A stretch of 64,000 nt of DNA from Macrophomina tecta (taxonomy: Eukaryota > Ascomycota > Dothideomycetes > Botryosphaeriales > Botryosphaeriaceae): assembly GCA_024180945.1 (NCBI GenBank), contig JAKSGN010000005.1, forward strand, positions 1,488,001 to 1,552,000, written 5' to 3'. This document shows positions 36,727-48,635 of this stretch, one piece after another. Position 1 is the first letter of the stretch, and every line of letters begins with the position of its first letter. A program made the position numbers and the translations under genes. A model generated the notes under the pieces. That model saw nothing but the letters and a program-made list of their open reading frames with translations, had not been told where the DNA came from and did no database searches.

Positions 36727-39020
36727 ATGGACGTCAACATATCCTCACTGCCCCAATCCAATGCCCCGTCAAGTTCTTCCTCCGTGGTACCCTCTGACAG
36801 TGCCTCACAAGTTGCCAGCACACTGTCAGAACCCGAGGCATCGTCAGCTCAGCATACGGTCAAGAGACGGAAACTGAGAGCCACATCAACATGGGATCAC
36901 TTTCGAGAAGCTCAAGGCGACGAGCCACGTACTATGAGCGGGAAATTACTTCACTACTGCACGCGTTGTCGCAATCCATCCTGGTCAACCCACATATCTG
37001 GCAACGCCCGCTATCATCTCGAGAAGGCTCATCACATACTTGTTCGAGAGGATTCAAAATCTCAAAACAGGCGCCAACTAGCCATCGAAAATGCCTTCGC
37101 AAGAACAACCGGCAAGCGGCTGCAGCAAGTCAGGGAGAATGAGATGAACACTCTACGGAGTGTAATCAATGTCGATGCCTTTCGAGAGGCACAGATGTTG
37201 CTATCCGCACATAAACATTTACCGCTCAACTTCGTAACCTGGCCGGAATACCAGGCACTTCTGGCCGCGATAAACCCTGCCGTTGAAGAGTTCCTAACTG
37301 ATTCCGGTAGCACAGTTGCGGCGGACTTGGATAGGGCCTACGATGCGCATCAACAATCCGTAAAGGAATGGCTAGAACGTGCCCGGAGCCTCGTACACAT
37401 TGCTATGGACGTATGGTCTTCTCCTCAGCGGAAGGCCTATATCGCTGTTCACGCCCAATGGGTTGACGAGGCCTACAAACCTCGGAAAGCATTGCTAGGG
37501 CTACCAAACCTCCGCCGCTCTCACGCCGGCACGGCTATGGCACCTCACTTGATGACGATTATCCGACAGTACCACTTAGCGCCCCGAATCGGCTACTTCA
37601 CTGGGGACAATGACGCAAAGAATGACACCTGTCTCCGCCAACTTGCTGTTGAGCTGTCGCAAGAGTACGGCCTTACACTTGACCCAGTGTCCTCTCGAAC
37701 GCGGTGTGCCGGCCACATCATTAACTTGTCCCTTCAAGCCTTTCTCTTTGCAACTAGTGAGGACGCTCTGCAGGCCGCAATTGCGCAGGCGCAACACGAG
37801 GTAAATGATGTAACAGTTGCGGACGCGTTACACGACCAAATTCAGTCGAACACTTGTCACAAGAGTCACGACAGGCGCAAGAAACGCCATGACACTGCCG
37901 GCTGGCGGAGCATCGGCCCAATGGGTAAACTCCACAACATTGCGGTGTTCATCCGTAATTCCACAGTGCGCAACGATGCATGGGATGACATTGCAGAAAA
38001 GGCGCTTGGAATTGACAATATCACCCGTTGGAACTCATGGTTCAAGTTGCTTGATGCGGCTATCAGCCAAGAGGGTCCATTGTCAATATTCCTCAACCAA
38101 TACCACAACGAGCTGGAAGACGACATCCTCACACATGATGATTGGCAAGTACTCAAAATGACTCACGAGTTCTTGCAGCCGTTTTACCAAGCGACCTTGG
38201 AGCAGCAAATGGAGTGGGCATCAATAGATCAGGTGCTAGAGAATATGGATATTCTTTTCATGCAGTTTGAGAATGCCAAGGTAAGCCATGGACGGCTCGA
38301 TCGATTACCAGACCTGGACTGATGTTAAAGCAGGGCAAATACGCCAGCAACGCGCGTATGGTTCATTCCATTCACATGGGTTGGTGGGTTCTCTCGAAGT
38401 ATTATGAAGAGAGTGACAGAAACCCAATATATGCCACGGCATTATTGCTCCATCCAGAAAAGCGCCGGAGGTACCTTGACCGCCACTGGGCAGAGGAATG
38501 GAGGCAGACCGCTATTGCTGGTGCACGGCAGCATTGGGCGAAGTACAAGGACCGGCCACTCCCGTCGGAGTCCGCGGCTCGGCTGAACGACGAACGACGG
38601 GAAGTAACACCGTACGAGCGTATCAAGCAGTCAATGAGTGTCTTGGATGAACCCGGAGATGAGGATGAATTCGAAAAATTCGTCAATTCTCCGCCAAGAC
38701 CTATGACGACCAAAACACCGCTTGAATGGTGGTGTCGAGAAGAACAGAGGATTGAGTATCCACGTTTACACCAATTGGCCATTGACATACTAAGTGTGCC
38801 GGCGATGTCCGACGATCCGGAACGGGTATTCTCTTGCGCAAGGCGGACAATTTCTTGGGACAGGGCACGGCTCTCGCCTGATACTATCGAGAAGCTTCAA
38901 TGCCTGAGCAACTGGGTGAAGAATGACTTGGTCCGCAAAGTCTACGTGGCAGTAGATGGTAAGGTCATGGATATTGCTGGCGGCAACGACGACATGCATG
39001 GCGCTTCAGTTTTATATTAA
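36727..39020 (+). CDS. hAT-family transposase (copy 1)
   Basis: Exons 36727-38280 and 38334-39020 give 746 residues; the 53-nt intron starts GTAAGCC and ends TTAAAGCAG. An in-frame AG three bases earlier is an alternative acceptor. The transposase cuts and pastes the element via its terminal repeats. A BED-type zinc finger lies near residues 55-105 (Cys78, Cys81, His97, His102). The RNase H-like core contains AMDVWSSPQRKAYIAV and YFTGDNDAKNDT, both with candidate catalytic Asp. The C-terminal hAT dimerisation region includes LAIDILSVPAMSDDPERVFS, with the candidate catalytic Glu, and CLSNWVKND. No frame damage is visible, so it may be active. Confidence 0.92.
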
Positions 39021-39101
39021 TAATTATTGATAAGCTTAGCAATCGATAATAATATTAGGATCTGCCAATGAATACATAAGAATATGTCAATATTATGTAT
39101 T

Positions 39102-39122
39102 TATTTATTATTGGGATGTCTG
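39102..39122 (-). repeat. Right terminal inverted repeat of hAT copy 1
   Basis: Reverse complement reads CAGACATCCCAATAATAAATA. Read from outside it carries stop codons in two frames within 21 bases, and it ends the GH43 frame after four codons. Confidence 0.9.
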
Positions 39123-40727
39123 ACTTCCGGCTCCATAGGCCACTGTCATCATCTGCGACTGATGTGCAGTCGGCCCGGCAGAGAAGGCGTAATGTGTTAC
39201 GTTGGATGCCTTAATTTCCAGCCTCAAAGATTGGTTCAGCCAGGCGTCAGGCACAGGCACCACTACCGGATCAGGCACGGCAACATAGCTTGTCGCGCGG
39301 AAGCGGAAGTGGGGCTTCAGGGTTGGAGATGTATCTGAGTCATTTTGCAAGGGTAGCAACACAATGCCAAGGTCGATGTGATGGTTCTGTGTTAGAAACA
39401 CGCTTACTCCCGCTTCTTCCTCTTGTTGTTGTGGCGAAAATGTGACATCAACACTAAATGTAAATAAGGTGTCAACTTGACGCCTGGCCAACAAAGTCTG
39501 ATCTTCCGTAGCATTTTGTCCATCGTATGATGTCAGATTCAGCTTTGAAGGCTTCAACCTCAGGCTATAGTCGTGACCAGGCGGTGAAATCTCGTACGCA
39601 TCTGCGCGTGGAAATCGCCAATGTAGGAAGTGGAGAGGAAGGGCCGATCCAGGCTCGAAATCGACGATATCAGGACAGGAGATGAAAGGACCAGTCCCCG
39701 CAATGGAGTGATCTGGTGGTGGAAGGGGCCATCCTTCCATCCGGCCTCTGACTGGAGAAAGGACAGGCCATTCCCCTTCAGTCCAGGTCACGGGAAAGAG
39801 CACAGTTTCACGCCCCATTGGGTACGTCAAAAATTCTGGACCTGAGCGCGTAGCCAGTGCGACACCCCACCAGCTCCCTGCTGTGTCTTGGAATAGGTCC
39901 GCGTGACCGACAGTCTGAAAATACTCCGTCGTGTTCGCATTTGACAGGATGGGATTCCCCTGGTATGCATCGTACGGGCCGTTGACGGAAGCGGATCGGG
40001 CTATCGTCTGCATGTGGTTCAGACCAGTCCCACCCTCAGCAACCATCAAGTAGTAAAGCCCGTCTTTTTTGTACACATGTGGGCCCTCGGGAGCTAGTCC
40101 TCCGGTCCCGTTCCAAAGATTGACAGGCTCCCCCGTCTCTCCAGTCTCTAGGTCGATGGTCATTTGGTCGATTCCAGGCCGAACTTTGTATGCATGTGAA
40201 GCGGTCATGTAGACTTGGCTGTCGTCATCCCAGAATGGACTGGTGTCATAACCTTCGAAAGCGAAATGAACAGCATCAGACCAGGCCGCGTCATCGTAAG
40301 GATCCTTGGACGAGAAAATGACGTTGTCCCACCGCTGTGGATCGAAAGCGTCTCGATCATCATGGACCAGAGTGGTCACAACGTAAAATGTACCTTTGTG
40401 ATATCTGATGGTCGGAGCCCAGATGCCGCTAGTCTGCCTACTGGTATTGGCCAGCTCAGGAAGCTGCTCTGGACGATTCAGGGCATTGCCTATCAGCTTC
40501 CAGTTCAGGAGGTCTCTGCTAGCATGGATAGGAATCCCAGGGAAGGCCAGGAAGCTCGAGCTGGCACAAAAAGTAGTATGGTTCCATTCGGCAACCAGGA
40601 TGCAGCTTGGATCTGGATGGAAGCCTGGTAAGATGGGGTTGGTATATGTCGAACTCTCACCAGTTGAGCACAAGACCAGAGGCGCCGCAAAGAGGAAGAA
40701 AGGAGAGAGCAGAGTGCGGAGCTCCAT
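39108..40727 (-). pseudogene. GH43 beta-xylosidase/arabinofuranosidase, 3' end broken by hAT copy 1
   Basis: The uninterrupted frame encodes 539 residues; native sequence runs to 39123 and the last four codons and stop are transposon DNA. It starts with a signal peptide (MELRTLLSPFFLFAAPLVLC). The GH43 five-bladed propeller begins YTNPILPGFHPDPSCI, whose HPDPS Asp is the general base. It continues with SGIWAPTIRYHKGTFYVVTT, the Asp-rich PFWDDDSQVYM, and GLAPEGPHVYKKDGLYYLM, whose Glu is the general acid. A C-terminal beta-sandwich follows and loses about 45 residues, found at 36196-36397. The enzyme would release xylose or arabinose from hemicellulose outside the cell. The catalytic domain is intact, so residual activity is possible, but folding may suffer. 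Confidence 0.9.
39123..39130. repeat. Right target-site duplication of hAT copy 1 (ACTTCCGG)
   Basis: Exact copy of 36390-36397; lies within the GH43 coding sequence. Confidence 0.95.
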
Positions 40728-41342
40728 TGCAAGGAAGATGCTTCCTGCGGGTGGAAACGCAAGCGACTAAGTGTTTGAGAGAGATTGCATGCTTTTGTAG
40801 CCGCCGATCCTAAGGGTGCAAGGCAGCTTCGCTCCCGCCATGATCGTCATGCATACCGAAGCGCCTCCTCCCACCGGGTAAATTGGTCGCGGTGGGGAGG
40901 TCAAGACAATGTCGGCACGCTTCCCCGTCAGCCACGCGAAGCATATCTGGACGTCTTATGTTGCATTGGATTGCAGCAGGGCGCTCCCGCTCGCTTAATG
41001 ACCGTCAGGCACCCACAAGCACACCAAGACTGACTCAGTACCGCGAGATTTGTTGCTGTGGAGTGTAACATTATCCGAGCAACGGACTGTTCGGGAATCG
41101 TGGTGCGGAGAAGCGGCAGTGGTCGGATAAAGTGGCGCAGGCACAAGGAAGAAAGGAAGGCAGGACGCGAGAGACGAGAGGTGCGTGCGGAGAAGCGCGA
41201 GCGGGGGCCGACACGAGCAGGCAGCAGCTGGCGTTGGCAGAACCATGACTCATGCGGCTTTATCGATAACGTTTGCGTATGACGTTCTCGCTGCCGCCTG
41301 CTCGAACCCCAAGCTGCCACCAACCTCGTCGTCTTCCGAAAT
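40728..41342. promoter_or_regulatory. Shared upstream region of GH43 and F-box/WD40 genes
   Basis: These 615 bases separate two divergent genes and contain both promoters. No defined binding site was assigned. Confidence 0.4.
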
Positions 41343-43217
41343 ATGCCTCCTACGCTTCTCGATCTCCCTGTCGAGCTGCTTTCACATGCTCTCGCCTTCG
41401 TTTCTACCGCTCAAGACCTGCGCAACCTGTCCTTGACCTGCCGCAAGCTTCATACCTACGTTGATCAAGAAGGCTGGAAAATCTTCCTCCGCAACCGATT
41501 CCCCTCATTCCCAGCTGTCGACCAGCCAGCACGATCCATAGCCCACTCTCTGACCACCGTGTCGCGAAACTGGGACCGCAAAGCCCTCATCGCTCGCTAC
41601 ATCGAGCCCTCCGGCTCCATAGTCTCTCTGAATACCGGCGAGCCGTTGACGGAATGGAAACGCCCCCGAGGCCAGACAATGGGCTTCCAGCCCAGCCTAG
41701 ATTCCTACGAGGAACTGTCTGACGAATTTGCCTATGGCCGCCGGGAGATACTGGTGTGGAGTGCTGGAACGGACCTCCTCGTCCGCGCGAAGGAATCAGG
41801 ACCAATGACGGAGAATTTATGGAATCGATGTTCACCAACCGACCGGAATTATTATTTCGACCAATACCACCATAGAGCCAGCTGGTTTATCTTCCGCATA
41901 CCGGGCGCTTTCGAAGGCAGAGATGATATAACCTGTGTCAATGTCCTCAGACCTGTTCAGAGAAGCGCGTCGCCTCATGCGGATGCCGAGCAAGTCATTC
42001 TTGGTACCGCTAATGGAGACTTGAACCTAGTGACCTTCACGCTCAATGATCCTCCTGCATGGAGGCGGGAAATATACAACACCGACGGACGGCCCGTCAA
42101 AGCTGTTCATGTCTCGTCTTCGAAGCACCCATTACTTGCCGCCGCTTTCTCCGACTCGACCTTGGCGCTATATCCGGTACACAAAACTGCGGAAATGATA
42201 GATCCGATCAGCCATGCACAGAAGGCACCGAAAACCCCCAGCGGCTGTCGCATATGGTCGACCCGCTTTCTCTCTCCTGACACGCTCGCTGTCGGCTTGG
42301 GGCCCTCCTCCGAGCCAGTGCACGTATATGGAATCACACCGTCGGGGTTTTCTCAGGACCCAATACGGAAATTTGGCATCGACGGCACTGCATGGGGTGC
42401 TCTTGATAGACTAGACTTGAACACAAGTGGCGAGCGGAAGCAGTCGTCTGTGTACCCTATCTGCTCCCTGCCGTTGCCTCACTCCGACAAAGATGATCCA
42501 AACGTCTTTCTGAGCGGTGGGTATGATGGGATTGTTCGTGTGCATGATATGCGCTCTCCATCTGCATATGAGTCGTGCTATTGGGATCCTACTGATGATG
42601 GTGCGGTCTATGCCCTGCAGGCAATTGCACGAGAGAGGCTGCTCGTAGGCAGCTCTCGTCACAGCATGATCAAGTTCTTTGACATGCGTGTAGCTGGCGG
42701 TAGATCATTCTACTATGGCCATGCCGGCGGTGCATCGAATCAGTCCCGTGATGGTCTCATTGCTGGTGCAGACCCAGGCGAAGAGACTGGGGCAGATTGG
42801 CACAACAACCGGTACGGCTGGAATCTCTTCTTGAATCCGCGGAACCAAACGCGGCACAACCAACGACGAAATGATCGCCGCTCGATGAATTCTCCTGTAT
42901 ATGCTCTCACATCGCCTTCGCCCTTCTCTACTACGATATATGCCGGCGTGGAAAACAACGTGGTGCAGCTTGATTTTACCTCAATCGCAGATCGGCACCC
43001 TGATCCTATCTACCAACACGCCATGGTACGTATGGGAAAAAACAAGGGAATCAATATACAGAAGAGCTGGAATCCAAGGGGCGACATCTTGAACCTCGCA
43101 GCGTACGAGCAGAGCACTCATGGCGCGGTCAGGCTGAGGGTCCAGGCTGGCGTCGGCAAATACGAGGGGGCTCTGGAAGGGTGGGACGAACGCTGGAGGG
43201 ACAGCAGTGACTTATGA
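41343..43217 (+). CDS. F-box and WD40 repeat protein
   Basis: Single exon of 624 residues. The F-box is at the very N terminus (TLLDLPVELLSHALAFVS, then DLRNLSLTCRKLHTYVDQEG), which would bind Skp1 in an SCF ubiquitin ligase. The rest is a beta-propeller of weak WD repeats, for example EQVILGTANGDLNLVTFTL, NVFLSGGYDGIVRVHDMRSP, RLLVGSSRHSMIKFFDMR and TTIYAGVENNVVQLDF. An Asn/Arg-rich insertion (about residues 485-515) interrupts the propeller. The architecture resembles FBXW4-like fungal proteins. The substrate for ubiquitination is unknown. The start ATG is directly before the F-box and no intron is needed. Confidence 0.87.
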   Translation: MPPTLLDLPVELLSHALAFVSTAQDLRNLSLTCRKLHTYVDQEGWKIFLRNRFPSFPAVDQPARSIAHSLTTVSRNWDRKALIARYIEPSGSIVSLNTGEPLTEWKRPRGQTMGFQPSLDSYEELSDEFAYGRREILVWSAGTDLLVRAKESGPMTENLWNRCSPTDRNYYFDQYHHRASWFIFRIPGAFEGRDDITCVNVLRPVQRSASPHADAEQVILGTANGDLNLVTFTLNDPPAWRREIYNTDGRPVKAVHVSSSKHPLLAAAFSDSTLALYPVHKTAEMIDPISHAQKAPKTPSGCRIWSTRFLSPDTLAVGLGPSSEPVHVYGITPSGFSQDPIRKFGIDGTAWGALDRLDLNTSGERKQSSVYPICSLPLPHSDKDDPNVFLSGGYDGIVRVHDMRSPSAYESCYWDPTDDGAVYALQAIARERLLVGSSRHSMIKFFDMRVAGGRSFYYGHAGGASNQSRDGLIAGADPGEETGADWHNNRYGWNLFLNPRNQTRHNQRRNDRRSMNSPVYALTSPSPFSTTIYAGVENNVVQLDFTSIADRHPDPIYQHAMVRMGKNKGINIQKSWNPRGDILNLAAYEQSTHGAVRLRVQAGVGKYEGALEGWDERWRDSSDL

Positions 43218-44116
43218 GGTGTTTTAGATACCAAAGGTGAAATGCAGTCAGGCACTAATTAAGCAAATTGGTTCCGATGGGCATACTTTGCATGCTGTGC
43301 GACTGCTCTTGATACTCACCCTGCACCTCATTTCTCCCGGAGTACCACAATCTTTCATTGGCAGCTACACAGAATTATTCCTTATCGCGTCATCGGAACT
43401 ATTGTATCTAGGCCAATTGCGAGCCGTACTACGGCCTGCGGCCTCCAGTCCATCTAACTCTTTGGGTTGCTGACTTACACTATGCAGCAAACACTATCAG
43501 GTTACAGCTTTCCACTTTATCTTCATAGCTAATTTCACCCAGGTAAATTATTCATTCATCCACAGAAAAATAGGTTCTAATACTCCTTGTAATCTAACGT
43601 GCACAAGAAATATAAGCAAATGATGAACGAGAACAACCATTACTTTAATATCTCCAGCAACCCGCCGTTGCAGCGTTACAACCTCCAAGACCACTAAATC
43701 GGGTCCCTGTGTGGCATGCTCTTTCGCATTTCGGCACGGCTCCTCTCCTGTCCCAGTGTCAATCACTCATGGTGTCAAGTTGGTCTATATATATATATAT
43801 CGTCTCCCGCCCACCACCTCTCACCGAATCCATGGCCGCTTTCACCACTTTCACCACCTCCTCGGCCAAAAGAAGAGGGGAAAAGGAAAAAGAGCAATGA
43901 CTCTTCTCTCCGTCCCCGGCGGCCCCGCCGCGTCCGGCGTCTTCCAAGTCTTGTCTGCTTAGCGGCGCGCCTTCCGGAGGATGGCACACGGCTGGTGCGG
44001 GAGGTGTGGGAGAGGGGCGGGGCGTTCGCCAGAAGTTGTGAGGGAGGCGGTGGGGAAGGGGTGGGGGAAATCGGGAGGTAAGCGAGGAAAGGATGGTAAC
44101 GGAGGCGTTGAGGGAG

Positions 44117-44142
44117 GAGAGAGAGAGAGAGAGAGAGAGAGA
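44117..44142. repeat. (GA)13 microsatellite
   Basis: Perfect GA dinucleotide run. Confidence 0.9.
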
Positions 44143-44619
44143 TATTTGTGAGACTTCATGGACACCGTATGCCGCGCCGTCTACTTCCCTCTCGAGGAAT
44201 TCTGCAACCTCTCTCTGACACCCTCCGCTAGATTTCTCAGGGAAAACGCGCGACTGGCCAAATGAAACCAAGCCACGCACAAAACCTACTTCCCAAGCTC
44301 CGAGTACCGAGCGGACGGGACCTGGTTCGGGTCCTGCCAGGACCGTGAGATCTACGCGAACAGAGAAGAAATGACTCTCGTTTGGTACAGCGGCTGCCTG
44401 GAAGCAATGCAAAAGACGTATGGAGAGCAATGGGAGTATTAAAAAGAAATCCAGAATGTTTCAAAATCCTCGGGGGACTTTTGACTCACAACTAACGTCC
44501 TGCAGGCATTGGAAACTCGAGCTCGCATGGATCTCCAAAAGCACATATGCCTGGTAGGGTGTTTGCTGAAATTGGTGGTCATGGAGATAGCTCGCGTGCC
44601 ATATGGAAGTGGAAAGAGA

Positions 44620-44647
44620 TTTTTTTTTTTTTTTTTAAAAAAAAAAA
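44620..44647. repeat. Poly(T)-poly(A) palindromic block
   Basis: Seventeen T followed directly by eleven A; self-complementary over eleven base pairs. Confidence 0.85.
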
Positions 44648-46385
44648 GAAAGAGGGCATGGCAACACTGATGCCTGCGCTCCGAGTTCTTCTTTTATAGG
44701 TCATCAAGGGCAACACATCGCACCCGATACCCTGGATCGGCAACACGCATGACCCGGTAACACCGCTGCAAGACGCGTCCAAGTCTGCAAATATAATTCC
44801 CGGGTGCGGTGGTGCTACAGCAGTACTGCGATGGGGCGAGTCGATGAGTCGCTTTCTCCCCCCTGCTCCGAACCCATCTGTCCAAAACACGTGCTGACGG
44901 TTTTCTTCGTTTTGTTGGTCATGAACATAGCATGCCACCACTGCTGCACCGTCGATCTGTACAGCGAAGCACCTGAAGAAGCACTCCCTGACCGGCGAAG
45001 TTCCGTTGCCCGGGACCATATGCCACGTCGGTCAGCACCCTTTCGAGGAGCATCAGGGCAGCGAAGAAGAGGCCGTCGCAGCAGAGCACCTCCGACCGTG
45101 CTTTATTTCTGGCGATAAAGGGCCCTGCGCGCACCCCCGTTACGGGGTTCCCGCGAGAAGTGTATCAATTCTTAACATTAGGGCACTTCGGCACATGCCG
45201 TGCAGGTCAGACGAAGAGAGGAAACGCCGGGGACAGCTGTCGTGGACGCATGCATATTCGGGCGAACCACATGGGAAATTAGCCACGATAAACTCTGGAA
45301 CAGGGAGCAACAAAAAAAGAACACAAGATGGGCGCCGGAGCCTGACGGGCCAGGGCCATTTTCAGACGAATGCTGTCAGATATGGGACCGCTATCTGAGC
45401 GCGGATACGCGCATAGATCGCGGGAAGCGGCACAGCAAGAGAACACGTGATTGCGGCGGCGGGCAACGGTGACCAAAGTGACCCCGGGTGCAGGCGTGCG
45501 GTGGGGTGGGGGGGAGAGATCACCTTTACCTACCAGAGTTCGCAATACCCGGGATGCAATGAGAACGCAGGTGCCACGACTGAATGATGCCACCTGGCGC
45601 TCTCGCAAGGAACCTTCTGCAACCTTAAATGCTTGGGCTTGACGAACTGTCGGTGATGCTGGTCTGGAGTTTAAAAAGAGGCATTGCCCAAGTGCGGCCA
45701 ATCATGGGGCTGGGATTGATCGATGGGAGGAAAAAGAGGGCCCCTTGTCGACTCCTTCCCCCCTCCATCCCCACTTCTGTACCAGCGGGGTGGAAAGCTC
45801 ATTTAGTGTGCTACCACCGGGCCGTCGCCGTACCACTTTTCTCCGGGCTTCCACAGATTGCTGATTCGGTCGCAGCCAAAGAATGAGAAAAAGTTGGAAG
45901 TGAGCACTTTGGAAGACCGGAACCTCAATTTCCACAGAATGGGTCCTCTGCTGAGTAGCTGATCAGTAGCGCAAACAACCCATGCCCCGCTCTGCGCATG
46001 TTTCTTGGGTCGTCGCGGCCAACTGCCCTATTTCCGGTTACCAGCTGCGGCACCGAGTAAGAACATGCAAGCTTATCAACGACATCCCGGCCGCGCGAGT
46101 TGAGTGCGTCCAGCTCAGGTCTCCTGCGTTATCATGATTCATATCGCGCATTTTTCTTTAGAAGGGGCAGAGAATCAGACGGACGGACGATATCGAGTAA
46201 TCGATGTCCGAATTTAGGCGCAGGAAGCCAGGGGGAGCCCGGTAGGGAAAGGGCAGACTCTTAAGCTGTGCCGGCGCCCTCGTCCTTCCCGTAGCCTTCC
46301 GCTTTCTGGTGCGACAAGTCAGGCCTGGGCAGAGCCCACATTGTATTTGCGAAATAGCTTGCTTGTCAGGAACAAAGCGAAGAAG

Positions 46386-48635
46386 ATGAGATTCACCGAT
46401 GCCGCGCGGAGACAGCTGCGCCCCTCTTCCAAACCGAAGGCAGCCTTAGCCACCTTCAACACCAGGACGACCGGAGCCTCGAGTAATGGAGAGAGGAAGC
46501 TCGAGGCGAATGTCGAGATCAGGCCCATCTCGCAGGACGCGGGCGCACCGGTGGGCGTTGCCAAGGTCGAAGCTATACAGGCAGTGTACGGCAAGTACGG
46601 CAAGTATGGTATCTGGCTGGGTCTGGCGATGATTATGATCGTCTTGTAAGTACTTCGATATAAATCGACCTGCTCGGAGTGTCTGACCAGGCGTAGTGAG
46701 TTGGATAATGCCACGGTCAATAATTACCAGAACTACGCTACTTCGAGTTTCAACAACTTGTCCTTGCTAAGCACCCTCAGCACCGCATTCACCATTGTAT
46801 GTCTGTGCCTGGAACTTACTCGACAAGTCCACTAATTCGAATGGAAACTAGATCTCCGCGATTATTAAGCCTCCCATTGCCAAGATATCGGATGTCATTG
46901 GGCGCGGAGAGACGTATCTCATCACCGTCTCGAGTTACGTACTTGCTTACATCCTTTTCGCATCATCCAAGACCATCAACGCGTACGCCGTAGGCATAGT
47001 GTTCTACGCTGTGGGCCAGGCCGGAACGCAAATCCTCAACCAGATCGTCTTTTCCGACATCTCAACGCCCCGATGGCGAGGCTTCGTACTGGGGATGATG
47101 TACTTTCCCTTCCTCATCACGCCGTGGATCTCTGCTTTCATCGTCGATGATGTTGTTGCGCCGGATGGCATTGGCTGGCGATGGGGCATTGGCATGTTTG
47201 CCGTCATCATGCCCTTTGCCTCGAGCTTCATCATTGGAGCACTCCTGTTCCTTCAGCGGAAGGCCGGCAAGTCCGGGCTCATCCTGGAAAAGAAGCTGAC
47301 GGTCTATGAGTTCTGCTCGCTGGTCGACTTGGGCGGCATGATCCTGTTGTGCGGCGGCTTCGCAATGCTCCTGCTTCCGTTCACGCTAGCGGCCTCGACG
47401 CCAAGTAAGTGGAAGACGCCATGGGTGGACGCAGTAATAGTGCTGGGCGTTCTGTTCCTGGCGTCGCTCATCCCGTATGAGAAGTTCGTGGCCAAGCACC
47501 CTGTCGTGCCTGTGCACTACGGAAAGAACTGTACCATTGTAATCGCATGTCTCATGGGGGCTGTGGACACGTGCGGCTTCAGCGCGACGCATGTCAGTAA
47601 GCCAATCTCCACGTTCAAGGCTGAAAAAAAAAATGTGACATGCTCTAGGTCTACCTGTATGCGTGGGCTGTGGTCACGCATGAATACTCGGCGAGAGACG
47701 CCACATTCTTGGTAGGTCCGCCACTCTCGCTTCCTGAATCAAGGCCGCTGACCGCGGATGGCAGGCAGGCTTACACCAACGGCGTCACACAATGCCTATT
47801 TGCCATTGTGGCCGGGGCCATCATGTACAAGACGCGGCGGTACAAATGGCTGACCATGGCGGGGGTGGTGATCCGCGTAGTCGGGTACGGGGCGATGATT
47901 AGGCTGCGGGGGGCGGAGAACAGCAGGGCAGAGCTGTTTGGCGTGCAGCTGATCCAGGGCATTGGAACGGGCTTCATCCAGCAGATCATCGTGGTGGCGG
48001 CGCAGATATCGGTGCCTCACGCGGAGCTGGCGCAGGTGTCTGCGCTGGTGTTGCTGACTTCCTTTCTCGGCTCGGCCGTGGGCAGCTGCATTGCTGGCGG
48101 CATCTACACGAACACGTTCAAGAACGCGCTCAGGAAGTACATGGGAGCGGAGACGCCGCGAGCGACGATTGAGGAGCTGTACGAGTCGATCACTGGCGTT
48201 CTGCCAGAGCCGGGGACGCCCGCAAGACATGCGGTCAACCTAGCGGTAAGTGGGAACAAGCTATGCGGGAGAGGCTCGGCCCACAGGTCTGTCTGGCCGT
48301 GGGGCGGCGTTGGGCGCGGCTTGCTGATGGAGTTGAGCAGTACTCAGAGGTGATGAAGCACATCACGATCGCAGCGGTCGCGATTTCGGTCCCGCTGTTC
48401 GTGGGGGCGTGGCTGCTGCCAGACCTGCGTTTGGAGTAGGTCGATCCCGCATCGCTCGTGTTTGAGGCTTGCTGCTAACCCGAGGCCAAGCGATCGGAGC
48501 GTGCTGCCGCTGTTGGAGGCGCGGACGGAGGAGCAGGCGGCGCCAAAGGATCAGGAGCGCGGCCATGCGCATGAATATGGGCGTGAGCATAGGCACGAGC
48601 GTGAGCTGCAGACGCGCGTGGCAGAGGCGCCGTAG
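46386..48635 (+). CDS. Siderophore-iron transporter, MFS family
   Basis: Exons 46386-46645, 46697-46796, 46852-47592, 47649-47711, 47769-48245, 48341-48435 and 48491-48635 give 626 residues. Family motifs are assembled by splicing: YGIWLGLAMIMIVFELDNAT, AKISDVIGRGETYLITVSSY, GTQILNQIVFSD, YLYAWAVVTHEYSARDATFL and AYTNGVTQCLF. These place it with the plasma-membrane siderophore importers (Mir/Sit type, 14 membrane segments). The substrate siderophore cannot be predicted. The fourth exon starts after a GTCAGT donor, not the nearby GTAAGC, because only that keeps frame. The last intron (acceptor AAG) is the weakest call: without it the protein stops at 48439 after PDLRLE. I favour splicing because DLRLDDRSV matches the usual short cytoplasmic tail pattern. 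Confidence 0.86.

Larger units (their letters stand above)
36398..39122 (+). mobile_element. hAT transposon, copy 1 (2725 bp, intact)
   Basis: The element starts CAGACATCCCAGTAATAAATA and its right end is the reverse complement of CAGACATCCCAATAATAAATA, so the terminal inverted repeats match over about 21 bases with one difference. The subterminal 200-300 bases at each end are very AT-rich. It encodes one transposase on the plus strand. The flanking 8-bp duplication is perfect. It is nearly identical to copy 2 (57028-59752, inverted): by eye I found three differences, all transversions, at 36630, 37075 and 37698. There is no C-to-T excess of the RIP kind. It is inserted antisense into the GH43 gene. 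Confidence 0.95.
43218..46385. other. 3.2-kb intergenic stretch with simple repeats
   Basis: The interval lies between the F-box/WD40 and siderophore transporter genes. No ORF has motifs. It includes a TA run (43786-43800), a GA run (44117-44142) and a T17-A11 palindromic block (44620-44647) that could fold as a hairpin. Confidence 0.4.
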
